From assembly GCF_036322805.1 (NCBI RefSeq), contig NZ_AP027272.1, positions 2,108,001 through 2,172,000 of the forward strand: a stretch of DNA of 64,000 nucleotides. The letters are read 5' to 3'. The notes below the pieces were generated by a model. It was not told the DNA's origin. It did no database searches and saw only the letters and a list, made by a program, of their open reading frames with translations. Below, piece by piece: positions 27,199 to 37,300 of the stretch. The position numbers and the translations under genes were made by a program. Numbering within the stretch: position 1 is the stretch's first letter; each line of letters begins with the position of its first letter. This DNA comes from Planctobacterium marinum (GTDB taxonomy: Bacteria; Pseudomonadota; Gammaproteobacteria; Enterobacterales; Alteromonadaceae).

Positions 27199-29427
27199 TT
27201 GGATACTATAGGTAAATACAAAGTCATCAAAGAGTTAGGGGCTGGAGGGTTTGGTGCCGTGTATCTGGCAGAAGCGCCCATCACCAACGCGCAGGTGGCC
27301 ATCAAAATCTTTCAGGTGAAAGACGAAAATCTGGCAGGCGTCGCTACGAGTGCTTCGCAGGATGCCAGCGGGGTGTTAAAAGAACGCTTTTTGTCTGAAG
27401 CCCGCACTCTGGAGCAGCTTTCTCATAACCCTTACATCGTCTCCATTCGGGATTATGATGAACTGGACGATGGCACACCTTATTACGTGATGCCGTATTT
27501 GCCGACGTCGCTTGAGCAGGAGATTGGCAAAGATGCTTTTACGCAGGGAAAATTAGAAGAAACCCCCAAATCCTTGCATCCCCGCAAGCTAGCAAGCAAC
27601 CGTGCAATTGAAATTCTGAAACAAATTCTGGAAGGCATGAGTGAAGTCCATCGTGCCGGGCTCATTCACCGGGATATCAAGCCTGCGAACATTTTATTTG
27701 ATGCACAAGGCAATGTGCAAATCTGTGACTTTGGCATTGCTAAATTACCGGATGCGGAGCACAGCCAAAGTGGTGTGGGCATGGGTAGTCGAAACTATGT
27801 GAGCCCGGAGCAACGGGAAAGTGCCAAGCATGTTTCTCCGGCCTCAGATGTCTACAGTATCGGGGTACTGGTATATAGAATGTTAACCGGGCAATTACCG
27901 CTCGGAAAGTTTCAGGATGCTATCGCTTATGCGCCAGAAATCGGCGAAGAGCTGAATGTATTAATTGATGATGCGTTATCGCAAAACGAACAAGAAAGAC
28001 CTGCTGATGCGGGCGTTTTTCTCAATCGTTTTAATCAAGCGGTATCTGGTTTCAAAGAAAATATTGTGAAAGAAGAGGGGACCGGCACCTGGATTAATGA
28101 GGGTAAAACCGAGATAAAGCCGGAGTTAAAACCCCTGAAACAGCGGATAGAGAACCTGTTATCTGAACAGGGAGAAATCAGGGAGAAGGATAAACCTGGA
28201 TTGGATGCGCTGGCCTCAGTGATTGGACTGAATGAAGAGGCTTTGTCTGAGTTTATCGTACAAACAACAGCGGCACATGCCCAGTCTTCAGTGGCAAATG
28301 CGGGACTGCTAAAATGGGTAGATGGTATTAATCGCCGGGCTACGGATGATAATAAAACACCTCGTAAAAATATTACTCAAGAAGAATACGACGCCCTTAT
28401 CGAGGTGGGTATAAGTACGACAGGCCAGGATAAAGGTGCACTTGAAAGACTGCTGAAAGAAAAAGGCATTGCAGCAGGGCAGGAGCGCCAGTCAGCAGAA
28501 AGTAAGACACAACAGGCACCACGACCTGCTCAGGATACACCCCAACCTCCGCAAGAAACAAAAATGCCCGGCGGGATATTGGGGGCGGCCTTAGCAGGAT
28601 CGCTGGCAATAGTATTACTGGTTGGTTTTATAAGCTACTTTGTTGGTGGCGACCAGTCAGCAGATCCTCAGATAAATAAGAGTACTCCCAGGCCCAGTAC
28701 AGCTGTACAGTCGTTGCTGGACAGTATGGTCACTATTCCTGGCGGTAGTTTTATCATGGGCAGCAATGATGGGGGTAGTAATGGAAAGCCGGTACACCGT
28801 GTCAGCATCAAGCCCTTTAAACTGATGGAAACGGAAGTGACCTGGTCGATGTACCAGCCCTGTATCGATGACGGTGTGTGTCCAGAAGCAAAAGATGAAG
28901 GCTGGGGCAAGGGAAATCGTCCGGTGATCAATGTCAGGTGGAACGATATAACTCAAAAGTATATCCCGTGGTTAAACCAACAAACGGGGCAAACTTTCAG
29001 GTTGCCCACGGAGGCGGAATGGGAATATGCTGCCCGAGGTGGTACCCAGACGCCATTTAATACAGGTAATTGTATTAACATCCGTCAGGCGAATTATGAT
29101 GGCAATTACGATTATAACAATTGTGGCGCGAAAACCGGAACCAATCTTGAAAAGACCACTCAGGTTAAATCATACAAGGCCAATCCGTTCGGATTATACG
29201 ATATGCATGGCAATGTCTGGGAGTTTGTGCAGGACTGCTGGAATGACTCATACATTGGTGCACCTGGTGATGGCAGTGCCTGGATGGAGGGGGATTGTGG
29301 ACAAGCTGTGCTTCGCGGCGGCTCCTGGGGCAACGGTCCGGACGCCTTGCGTTTGGCAAGTCGCATCAGTTACTTCCGCACGAATCGTCACGACACTGTC
29401 GGTTTGCGTTTAGCCCAAGACTTGTAA
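27199..29427 (+). CDS. Transmembrane Ser/Thr kinase with external FGE domain (DGR-like target)
   Basis: The 742-aa protein has a Hanks kinase domain (residues 1-285: LGAGGFGAVYL, AIKIF, HRDIKPANILF, DFGIAK, SPEQ). A conserved linker starts at GTGTW (294-298). A Pro/Gln-rich stretch leads to a transmembrane helix (about 457-481) and an FGE-sulfatase/lectin-like domain (505-742). Topology should be kinase inside, FGE domain in the periplasm. The start is a TTG at 27199. All catalytic residues are present. The last 34 codons form VR3. The kinase and FGE segments are nearly identical in DNA to those of the 52398 gene. It probably transduces ligand binding by the FGE tip to FHA-containing partners. 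Confidence 0.88.
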   Translation: MDTIGKYKVIKELGAGGFGAVYLAEAPITNAQVAIKIFQVKDENLAGVATSASQDASGVLKERFLSEARTLEQLSHNPYIVSIRDYDELDDGTPYYVMPYLPTSLEQEIGKDAFTQGKLEETPKSLHPRKLASNRAIEILKQILEGMSEVHRAGLIHRDIKPANILFDAQGNVQICDFGIAKLPDAEHSQSGVGMGSRNYVSPEQRESAKHVSPASDVYSIGVLVYRMLTGQLPLGKFQDAIAYAPEIGEELNVLIDDALSQNEQERPADAGVFLNRFNQAVSGFKENIVKEEGTGTWINEGKTEIKPELKPLKQRIENLLSEQGEIREKDKPGLDALASVIGLNEEALSEFIVQTTAAHAQSSVANAGLLKWVDGINRRATDDNKTPRKNITQEEYDALIEVGISTTGQDKGALERLLKEKGIAAGQERQSAESKTQQAPRPAQDTPQPPQETKMPGGILGAALAGSLAIVLLVGFISYFVGGDQSADPQINKSTPRPSTAVQSLLDSMVTIPGGSFIMGSNDGGSNGKPVHRVSIKPFKLMETEVTWSMYQPCIDDGVCPEAKDEGWGKGNRPVINVRWNDITQKYIPWLNQQTGQTFRLPTEAEWEYAARGGTQTPFNTGNCINIRQANYDGNYDYNNCGAKTGTNLEKTTQVKSYKANPFGLYDMHGNVWEFVQDCWNDSYIGAPGDGSAWMEGDCGQAVLRGGSWGNGPDALRLASRISYFRTNRHDTVGLRLAQDL
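29314..29415 (+). repeat. VR3: DGR-like variable tract
   Basis: Thirty-four codons from RGGSWGNGPDA to GLRLA. Variable codons (GGC, AAC, GGT, GAC, GCC, AGT, TAC, TTC, CAC, GAC, ACT) keep the third base seen in VR2, VR4 and VR5 at most positions. It is followed by a hairpin GGGAGGCA/TGCCTTCCC near 29437 and CCGCC-CGTAA-GGCGG near 29467. Confidence 0.7.
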
Positions 29428-29543
29428 CGCATTTCAGGGAGGCACTTCACTCCTGCCTTCCCTTTTCCGCCCGTAAGGCGGACGCGAAAAAATCCCCAAA
29501 TCCTCTTATAGCCTTAAGCAGTTTTCATTCACAGGATTAATCT

Positions 29544-29969
29544 ATGGTTGATTCAGCCACCCATGCCATGACGGAAGTGGCCCTTGGCCTGTCTATGTCT
29601 TTTTTTTCACTGCTGATTTTAGCATTGTTATCGTTTCAGTTGCCGCAAAACAGCGAGAATGGTGTTGTTCAGCAAATGCAAAATAGCAGACCGCCTACGG
29701 AATCTACATTGCAGGTGAGTAGTCACAAGGGCAGTAGTGAATCATCCGAAACACCGCAACTGGGCTTTTATTTTGCTGGTCGATTATACGACCAAACTTT
29801 GGCAAGCGTTGAACCTGACAGCTTTAGAGCGGATAAGCCGGTGATCATCGCGGTGTCTAAAAGTCTGCCGTTTGCCGACATTATGGCGCTGCGTGAGCGA
29901 GCAAATCACCCAAATCTGTTCATAACCTTATTGACTGAAGAATGGCAACAGCGCCTGGAGAATTTATAA
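29544..29969 (+). CDS. Small membrane-anchored protein, unrecognised
   Basis: The 141-aa protein has one N-terminal transmembrane segment (VALGLSMSFFSLLILALLSF) and a Ser/Gln-rich linker. A small domain follows, FYFAGRLYDQTLASVEPDSF to ITLLTEEWQQRLENL. The layout is like MotB/ExbD/ZorB stator partners, but the usual membrane Asp is absent (a Glu lies just before the helix), so this is only an analogy. Its stop overlaps the transglycosylase start (TAATG). Confidence 0.6.
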   Translation: MVDSATHAMTEVALGLSMSFFSLLILALLSFQLPQNSENGVVQQMQNSRPPTESTLQVSSHKGSSESSETPQLGFYFAGRLYDQTLASVEPDSFRADKPVIIAVSKSLPFADIMALRERANHPNLFITLLTEEWQQRLENL

Positions 29970-30868
29970 TGGCTGGTTTAAGGATGCTTTACAGAGTGCT
30001 ATTTACCCTGTTAATCATGGGGTTTGCCTGCGCGACTTTAGCGTATACCGCTCACAGCAAAGGCGCTGTTAAAGATATGGTGGTAGACGAGGCGATGCGG
30101 CAGGGTTTTGATCCGGCATTGGCTTTGGCGCTGGCTAAAACCGAATCTGATTTTGACAACATGGCGGTGAGTCATGCGGGAGCCATAGGTGTGATGCAAA
30201 TTATGCCAGCCACAGCAGAGCGAGAGTTCGGTGTTTCTCGCCACCGCTTGTATGATCCAAAACTCAACATTAGTTTGGGAATACAATTTTTAAAACACCT
30301 TATCGACGTTTACGATGGCCGTATAGATATCGCGCTGAGTCACTACAATGGTGGTTCGGCCGTAAGGCGTAAAGATGGTAGCTTGCAAGTTATTCCGGCA
30401 ACACGCGATTACGTGTTCAAAGTTCAGAAGCAGCGCCGTGAGTATGCTTATTTGTCAGACTTTACGCAATTACCTGAAGTCGATATCGCTCCGGTTGCGA
30501 GTGTGGCAGCCAATAAGCAAACCTCTTATTCAACTAACCGCATGACCTATGCACAACAATTGGCACTGGATGACTTTGGTGATAATGGCGCGATTAGCTC
30601 ACCAAAATCGAACTTATATGTTCGATTCGATAGGGACCTTACTCAAAGTTCAGACCCTAACCTGGTTCGCATTGCGGCCTTACAAGCTATACGGCAACAT
30701 AATTTGTCCAGGGGAATGTTACGAGGTTTTAAAGTGAGCCACCAGGACAGCGCCGTACCGGTAAGCAATAAACAACTCATGGGGCATCAACAACCATTAC
30801 AAGCACAGTCCCAAGGCGCAAGCGCTAAGCAAAAACAGGTGGCTCAATGGGAGTCGATATTTAACTAA
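29969..30868 (+). CDS. Lytic transglycosylase (SLT family), exported
   Basis: A signal anchor (MLYRVLFTLLIMGFACATLAY) is followed by an SLT domain. The catalytic Glu is in ALALAKTESDFDN, with the following motifs GAIGVMQIMPATA and ALSHYNGG. The enzyme should cleave peptidoglycan in the periplasm. The C-terminal 130 residues are Gln-rich and unassigned. Translation is coupled to the small membrane protein. Its place in the kinase island suggests opening the wall for an envelope-spanning assembly. Confidence 0.85.
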   Translation: MAGLRMLYRVLFTLLIMGFACATLAYTAHSKGAVKDMVVDEAMRQGFDPALALALAKTESDFDNMAVSHAGAIGVMQIMPATAEREFGVSRHRLYDPKLNISLGIQFLKHLIDVYDGRIDIALSHYNGGSAVRRKDGSLQVIPATRDYVFKVQKQRREYAYLSDFTQLPEVDIAPVASVAANKQTSYSTNRMTYAQQLALDDFGDNGAISSPKSNLYVRFDRDLTQSSDPNLVRIAALQAIRQHNLSRGMLRGFKVSHQDSAVPVSNKQLMGHQQPLQAQSQGASAKQKQVAQWESIFN

Positions 30869-30957
30869 GCATTAGTCAACCGGATTTTTGTTGCAAAAAC
30901 AGTGGGGTGCAGTACATTGAATAGTACGTGTAGCCCATCAGAACAGTTAATTTTATT

Positions 30958-32526
30958 GTGTTTGACGTTAGTGAATCATTGCAGGGAGTTTTTCAGGGAT
31001 TAAAAGATACGCAAGGGCTGGATGGTGAAAAAAAGTATCGCAGTGATGATGTTCACCGTTTAGCTCAATACCTGGTGTGTCGCAATTATGGTAACCCCTG
31101 TCTGGAGTTAAGCTATCTGTGTTGGGCAATCGTCCAGCATTCGACTGTTTCTGGCGAACAAGGCAGTAAATTGCTGTCGTTTTTCTGGGTAGATGAATGT
31201 ATCAAGCCTCGCCGGGTTAGGGCGGCGTTTGCCGAGCCTTGGCAAGATACGAGTCAAAACCATAGTATTACCCTTGCCGAACAAACACTCGATATCAATA
31301 TACGCGGTAATCTGTTTCAAATATCTCCAACGCGTGTTGGCGTTCTTGCCGCTCTGCTGGATTTTGTGGCCACCATCGATCCCAAAATAGTTTACTCGTT
31401 AGAAAGTGCTCTGTTGTATGGCGATGAAAAACAGGTAAAACAACAAGCCTCAGCGCTGCAAAAATTGATTTATCATTTTATCGCAGAACATTTACCAACA
31501 GCGCAAGCGCAAAATAAGTTTAGAGTGATCACGCAGTGGCTCACCGAAAACGAAATGTGCGCGGAAACCCTATGCGACGATGCCTTGTTACGTTTTTGGC
31601 AAGCTCAGTGTGTTGCTTGCCCGGTGGAAGGCTTTGTAAAATATACGTCTGCCATGGATGAATGTTTGAGCTATCTCAACGCCTCAAAAGCGGCACAGGC
31701 GCAAATGCAAAGCCAGAATGCACTGTCGATTGGTTCTGATACAGACGCGGGGGAGATCGCCGCTGACACTTTGTTTGCTAGCTTGTTTGAAGAATTGAGT
31801 GTGAAATATGATTATGGCGCGCTGGCACAAACGCCAAAGTGCCTCACGCAAAGTCAAAGCAAACAGCTCAACTTGCTTGCCTACTTTGCTCCGTTTCAAT
31901 CCCGTTTTTTACGTACCTTGCTGCGCTATCAAGTTTTTGGTTATTGGCAAGGTGTGCTGATCCAGGCGAATCGCAACAAAACGGAAATCGCTGAAAAATT
32001 GCAACATCCGGATGTCCTTGATTATCACGATTGCAGCCAGGAGCTCGAAAGCTTACAAGATGTAATGGCTGATGCCGCACTGTGTCTTACATATGTATTT
32101 TCAGCGTCAGGAAGTTTGCATTGGGTGGGTTTGAATCATTTGCTAGCGGATATTTCTTTGCCGGAACCGATTTTAGAGCGTATACAAGCGGATGTGTTAA
32201 CAACATGCCATGATGCCGACCAAGACTTTTCCAATGTTATCAGCGAAATCTCGCTGCAATTTGCGGAAATTCGCGATTTGTTCCATAAAGCTGAGCGGGC
32301 TTTTAAAGCAAATAATAAAGCGGGATTTAAAACCTTGCCTGATATTGCATTACTGGATGAATACACTGAATCAGCACACTTACTGCAACAAAGCCATCAA
32401 CTCTTGGCCTCGACCATTAAACGATTACAACCTTTAAAACTCACTTTTTCAGAAAATTTTGCCTCTGATCTTTGCATATTCCAACAGACAATGAAGCAGT
32501 TATACGGGGGCGCTAATGCAACCTGA
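30958..32526 (+). CDS. Hypothetical helical protein, possibly TssA-like
   Basis: The 522-aa protein starts at a GTG (MFDVSESLQGVFQGLKDTQG). It is mostly helical, with no signal peptide and no catalytic motif I can identify. Position beside a kinase, phosphatase and FHA module made me consider ImpA/TssA of type VI secretion, but no other T6SS component is present and the N-terminus does not clearly match. Its end overlaps the next start by 11 nt. Confidence 0.55.
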   Translation: MFDVSESLQGVFQGLKDTQGLDGEKKYRSDDVHRLAQYLVCRNYGNPCLELSYLCWAIVQHSTVSGEQGSKLLSFFWVDECIKPRRVRAAFAEPWQDTSQNHSITLAEQTLDINIRGNLFQISPTRVGVLAALLDFVATIDPKIVYSLESALLYGDEKQVKQQASALQKLIYHFIAEHLPTAQAQNKFRVITQWLTENEMCAETLCDDALLRFWQAQCVACPVEGFVKYTSAMDECLSYLNASKAAQAQMQSQNALSIGSDTDAGEIAADTLFASLFEELSVKYDYGALAQTPKCLTQSQSKQLNLLAYFAPFQSRFLRTLLRYQVFGYWQGVLIQANRNKTEIAEKLQHPDVLDYHDCSQELESLQDVMADAALCLTYVFSASGSLHWVGLNHLLADISLPEPILERIQADVLTTCHDADQDFSNVISEISLQFAEIRDLFHKAERAFKANNKAGFKTLPDIALLDEYTESAHLLQQSHQLLASTIKRLQPLKLTFSENFASDLCIFQQTMKQLYGGANAT

Positions 32527-33061
32527 TAAAAACAACCTTACTGAACAAGCCTACATCGCGTTGAGCCAGTATCATCATCTTTTATCCGAAGATGCCCCAA
32601 AGCAACTGGTGTTTAATGATGTTGTGCAGTTAGTTAACGGCAATAAAAAAGTAGATGCTGATGCCATCCTTCAGGCCATTAATCAATCGCTAACCTGGTG
32701 TCGGGCTTATAAAAGGCTAATAGAAGAACTGTGTTATGTACAAAGCCCGCATCAAGCGGCTGCCAGTACAGAGGTTCAAGCAGCGGAATCAATTGTTAGA
32801 GAAACCGAACTACTCAAACTCAGTTTTAAACGCGATAAATCCAATGTCGCACATCTGTATGCATTGTTGACCTTGCATCATCCTACTGAATTTCAAAAGG
32901 AATTTGGAGTCGTAGTGAATGTGATATTAAATGATGTGTTTTATCGCATGACATTCCCGCCGCTTTCTGAGAATCGCACACAGTTATTGTTCGACGAACA
33001 AGACGCGCAGGTGCAGGCATTAATGGATCCGCGTGCAGATATTCTGATCATGCCAAAATAA
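32516..33061 (+). CDS. Hypothetical cytoplasmic protein
   Basis: The 181-aa product MQPDKNNLTEQAYIALSQYH is helical and overlaps the preceding gene, indicating translational coupling. No family is recognised. Conserved spacing with its neighbours suggests it is part of one complex with the 30958 and 33075 products. Confidence 0.6.
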   Translation: MQPDKNNLTEQAYIALSQYHHLLSEDAPKQLVFNDVVQLVNGNKKVDADAILQAINQSLTWCRAYKRLIEELCYVQSPHQAAASTEVQAAESIVRETELLKLSFKRDKSNVAHLYALLTLHHPTEFQKEFGVVVNVILNDVFYRMTFPPLSENRTQLLFDEQDAQVQALMDPRADILIMPK

Positions 33062-33074
33062 AAAGAACCTAAAC

Positions 33075-34367
33075 ATGAAAGTACATGTTTTTATTGCCAC
33101 CACCAAAGGTTTGGTGGCAGTACAAAAAATCACAGATCTGGATGATGAAGAATTGCAGTCGTTTTTTTCAGTCCGGGGCACTACGCAAGTACTGCCTATC
33201 AGCACGGCGTACCATAATCTGGTACGGAAAGGCACTGGGATCATTCAGCAGAACTTTGGTGGTACCAGTTACCGGGCAGATGTCTCTGATGAAATAAACC
33301 AAGGCAATAGTTGGCAATTGGGGATCTACATTGCGCATGCTGTGCATCATCTTGGGCTGCTGGGCAATGGTCAGTTGCAGGCCAACGATAAAATGATCAT
33401 AGCCAGTGGCGAAATTAACACCAGTGATAAAACTGTGCACCGGGTAGGGGAAATCCCCCTTAAATACCAATTAGCTGAAGCCTATTGCGCGCAACATGGC
33501 ATTTCTCCCGAACAATGCGAATGGGTGCTTGCAGAAGAAAACCAGGCAGATGTACCTGAACAATACCCGATTACCACCCGTTACATCCAGTACCTTAACG
33601 ACACGTCGTCACTGCTGCCCGCGATGGCGGCATCAGCGAAAAAAAACACAGGCAATAAAAACCAAAAAAGCAAATCAGGGTCAATTGCATTAACGCTTTT
33701 GGCAGCAGTAACCTTTGCAGCCTTTGTTTTTAATGCGACTGATTTTGTAGCTGTGTGGCAGCCAGATAAGTCATCAAAACCTGCTGTGAGTGAACCTGCT
33801 GGGAATTCACCCAAAAAACCAGAGCTTACTCATCAGATTAAACCGGGCGAGCAATCAGACACACCCGCACATGCTGATGCTGTACTGGAGCTGCCACAAT
33901 TAGTGGGGGTTTATCGAGAGAAAACCTCAAATTTAGATGATTTTCGTCCTAATACGGATTGCGCCAATACCTCGTTAAAGCGCACATTAGCGCTCACTGA
34001 GAAGCAATTTGCAGCCACTAAACTGGATAAATTGTGTAAGCTCCAATTAACAACTGTAAAGTCTGTTTCTGCGGTGTATTTTGTTGCCTTTGATTCGGGC
34101 TTTTGGGGGCGAGCCACTCGCTCGGGAAGTGACGAAACTCATGCTACGTTCACTATTCCCGCACCTTCGATGCGAAATGAAAATCGCCAATATGGTTTGG
34201 CTCTGTTTGAACAAGCATTGAGCGAAGAAGCTCAGAGCAATATCAAACGCTGTTTATCCCAATTACCCGATGAGTTGCTGTTATCAGAAAGGACAATAAG
34301 CAATTGTTTGTCTGAGTCGCAATTAGACTGGTCTTTTTATACACATACATTATTGGTTAAAACATGA
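33075..34367 (+). CDS. Lon-like (S16-fold) domain protein with one membrane helix
   Basis: The N-terminal 180 residues resemble the Lon proteolytic fold. GNSWQLGIYIAHAV puts Ser79 where Lon has its nucleophile, and IIASGEI followed by HRVGEIPLKYQLA puts Lys130 where the dyad lysine lies. No AAA domain is present. A transmembrane helix near 207-230 leads to an extracytoplasmic C-terminal domain with several Cys. It is either an active membrane protease or a catalytically idle scaffold. The last 4 nt overlap the next kinase start (ATGA), so the two are translationally coupled. Confidence 0.6.
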   Translation: MKVHVFIATTKGLVAVQKITDLDDEELQSFFSVRGTTQVLPISTAYHNLVRKGTGIIQQNFGGTSYRADVSDEINQGNSWQLGIYIAHAVHHLGLLGNGQLQANDKMIIASGEINTSDKTVHRVGEIPLKYQLAEAYCAQHGISPEQCEWVLAEENQADVPEQYPITTRYIQYLNDTSSLLPAMAASAKKNTGNKNQKSKSGSIALTLLAAVTFAAFVFNATDFVAVWQPDKSSKPAVSEPAGNSPKKPELTHQIKPGEQSDTPAHADAVLELPQLVGVYREKTSNLDDFRPNTDCANTSLKRTLALTEKQFAATKLDKLCKLQLTTVKSVSAVYFVAFDSGFWGRATRSGSDETHATFTIPAPSMRNENRQYGLALFEQALSEEAQSNIKRCLSQLPDELLLSERTISNCLSESQLDWSFYTHTLLVKT

Positions 34368-37300
34368 CGGAGATTGGTAAATATCGCATTTTAAAACGCC
34401 TGGGTGGCGGCGGTTTTGGCGAAGTGTTTTTAGCCCAAGACGACAGTATCCAGCGCCAGGTGGCCATTAAAGTCTTTCAGCCTAAAGACGAGAATCTCGC
34501 CGCTTATATTGCCTCAACGGGCTCAGAAGGGCTGGATAAACTGGCAGAACGCTTTACCAACGAAGCGCGGATTCTGGCAAGCCTCGAGCACGAAGACGCC
34601 ATTGTCAATATCATTGAGTTTGGCACTACAGAGGGGGGGCAGCCCTGGTACGCCATGCCTTACTTACCGCATTCGCTTGCGGATAAACTAGGTAAAGATG
34701 TTTTCGATAAACGCGCTCTGGAAGATATTCCTGAGGAAGAACGCCCCAAAGCGTTACCACTTAATCTTGCGTTGGCCTATTTCGAACAAATTCTGCGTGG
34801 CTTAAGCGCCGCCCATGATAAAGGCTTAATTCATCGGGACATTAAACCCGCCAATATCCTGCTAACGGATAACGATAAAGTGCGTATTGCCGATTTTGGC
34901 ATCGCTAAAGCGCCAGATAGCGGGCAATCTACGGTATCGCATTTGGGCATGGGTAGCCGCAACTACATGGCACCGGAACAACGAGAAAGCGCAAAACATG
35001 TAGATGCCCGCGCTGATATATACAGTTTAGGGGTATTGGCGTATCGCATGGTGACAGGGCAATTGCCTAAAGGCCGTTTTGCTGATCCAAATGTGCATGC
35101 TCCCGGTTTGTCAAAAGGGATTAATGATCTCATTTTAACTGCCATGAGTGAGGATGCTGATAATCGCTACGGCAATGCAGGTGCAATGCTTAGCGCCTTT
35201 GAGCAAGCATTGCAGTCGCAAGCCCCTGAAGATGAAAGCACCGGCACCTGGGTGGGAGGTGAATCTGAGGTTAAAACCGAGCTTAAACCGCTTCAGGAAG
35301 TCATTATAAAAGCACTAACTGAGCAGGGCGAGTTAACCGAAAAAAACAATACACTGCTTAATGCCCTTGCGGATATTGCAGGGCTGGATAAAGCTTCGCT
35401 GGAAGATTTTATTGGTCAAACCACAGAGGGGTTAATCCAGACCAATCCCAGTTTAAAAGCCTTTATCCACTGGGTAGCAACGGTCAATCGGTATGTTACG
35501 GAGGGTAACACCGGCCCAACCGCACAGGCTGCGCTTATTATTGCGGGCAAAACAACGGGTAAAAATGAAACTGAATTGCAGGCGCTTTTAGCTGCTAAAG
35601 GGTTTGCCAACACAGATAGAACAAACTCAGGTAAATCTAACACTAAAAAACTGAAGTCCTCCAATCATTCTGTGACTGCGGCTGAGAATAAGGGCAATAC
35701 AGGCCGTTGGCTGATAGCTGCAGCGGTATTACTGGCACTGTCAGGTGGTGGTTATTATGGTTACGAGCAATATCAGCTGAAACAGCAACAGGAAGAGCAG
35801 GCCAGAATCGCAAAACGCAATGAACAATCGGCCTGGCAGCAAGCAAAAGGTTTAAACACGCTTGAGGGTTATCAACTGTACCTTAAAAACTGGCCCAATG
35901 GCGCTAATGCTAAAGAGGCCAAAAAGCAGAAACAAGCGTTAGAAGAAGCAGCGCGACTGGCCACTCTCAGTGCCGAGCAGCAACAGGCTGAACGGGTCAG
36001 ACAGGTACAACAGCAACTGACAGAGTTAGGCTACCGTTTATCAGTCACCGGCACCTTAGACACCCGTACCCAAAAGACCATAGAAGCCTTTGAAGCACAG
36101 GAAGGGTTAATCGTAACGGGGGCAGTGGATACGACCCTGATAGCCAATTTAGACAAGGCAATAAATCGGGCTGATAAACAAGCGTTTGATAAAGCACAAC
36201 AGCAAAATACCGTAACTGCCTATGAGCAATACTTACAGGCAAAACCGCAAGGGCAATACCGCATTGAGGCCACTGACCAGATAGCCAGCTTAAAAGAAGC
36301 TGCCCGACTGGCAAAACAACAGGCAGAAGCAAAAGCCAAAGATGAAGCTGAATGGCAGCGGGCAAAAAGCGTTGATAGCATAGCAAGCTATACAGCCTAT
36401 CAAAAAGCCCAACCATCAGGCCAATACCTTAATCAGGCAAAAGACAAGATAGCTGCCATTGAGCTTGAAAACAGCAAAGTGCCGCTGACCATCAATGTAA
36501 CACCGACAGATGCAAAGATAGAAATACTGAATATCAAAGAAGCCTACACACCGGGTATGCGGTTATTACCCAATCAGGACTACCAAATAAGACTTTCAAA
36601 AGAGGGATTTCACACTCAAACAGCAAGCATCAGTTTGAATCAGACAAAGACTGTTACCTACCAGCTTGAACGCAATATCCCGCCGGGCGTACAGGCATTA
36701 ATGGACAGCATGGTCACCATTCCCGGTGGCAGTTTTATGATGGGCAGTAATAAAAAGCCGGTTCACCGGGTGTCCATCAAACCCTTTAGACTGATGGAGA
36801 CGGAAGTGACCTGGGCGATGTATCAGCCTTGTATTGATGCCGGTGTGTGTCCAGAAGCCAAAGATGGAGGCTGGGGCAAGGGAAATCGTCCGGTGATAAA
36901 TGTCAGCTGGAACGATATAACGCAAAAGTATATCCCCTGGTTAAAACAACAAACGGGACAAACTTTCAGATTACCCACGGAGGCAGAATGGGAATATGCA
37001 GCGAGGGCAGGTACGACAACAAAATACAGTTGGGGAGATAATATCGGCAGAAATAAAGCCAACTGTGATGGCTGTGGTAGCCAGTGGGATAACAGTAAAA
37101 CTGCCCCAGTCAAATCGTTCCAGCCCAACGCCTTTGGCCTATACGATATGCATGGCAATGTCTTGGAATGGGTACAGGACTGCTGGAATGACTCCTACAG
37201 TGGTGCACCTGGTGATGGCAGTGCCTGGATGCAGGGTGATTGTGACCGCGCTGTGCTTCGCGGCGGCTCCTGGAACAATAATCTGCTCTACGTGCGTTCT

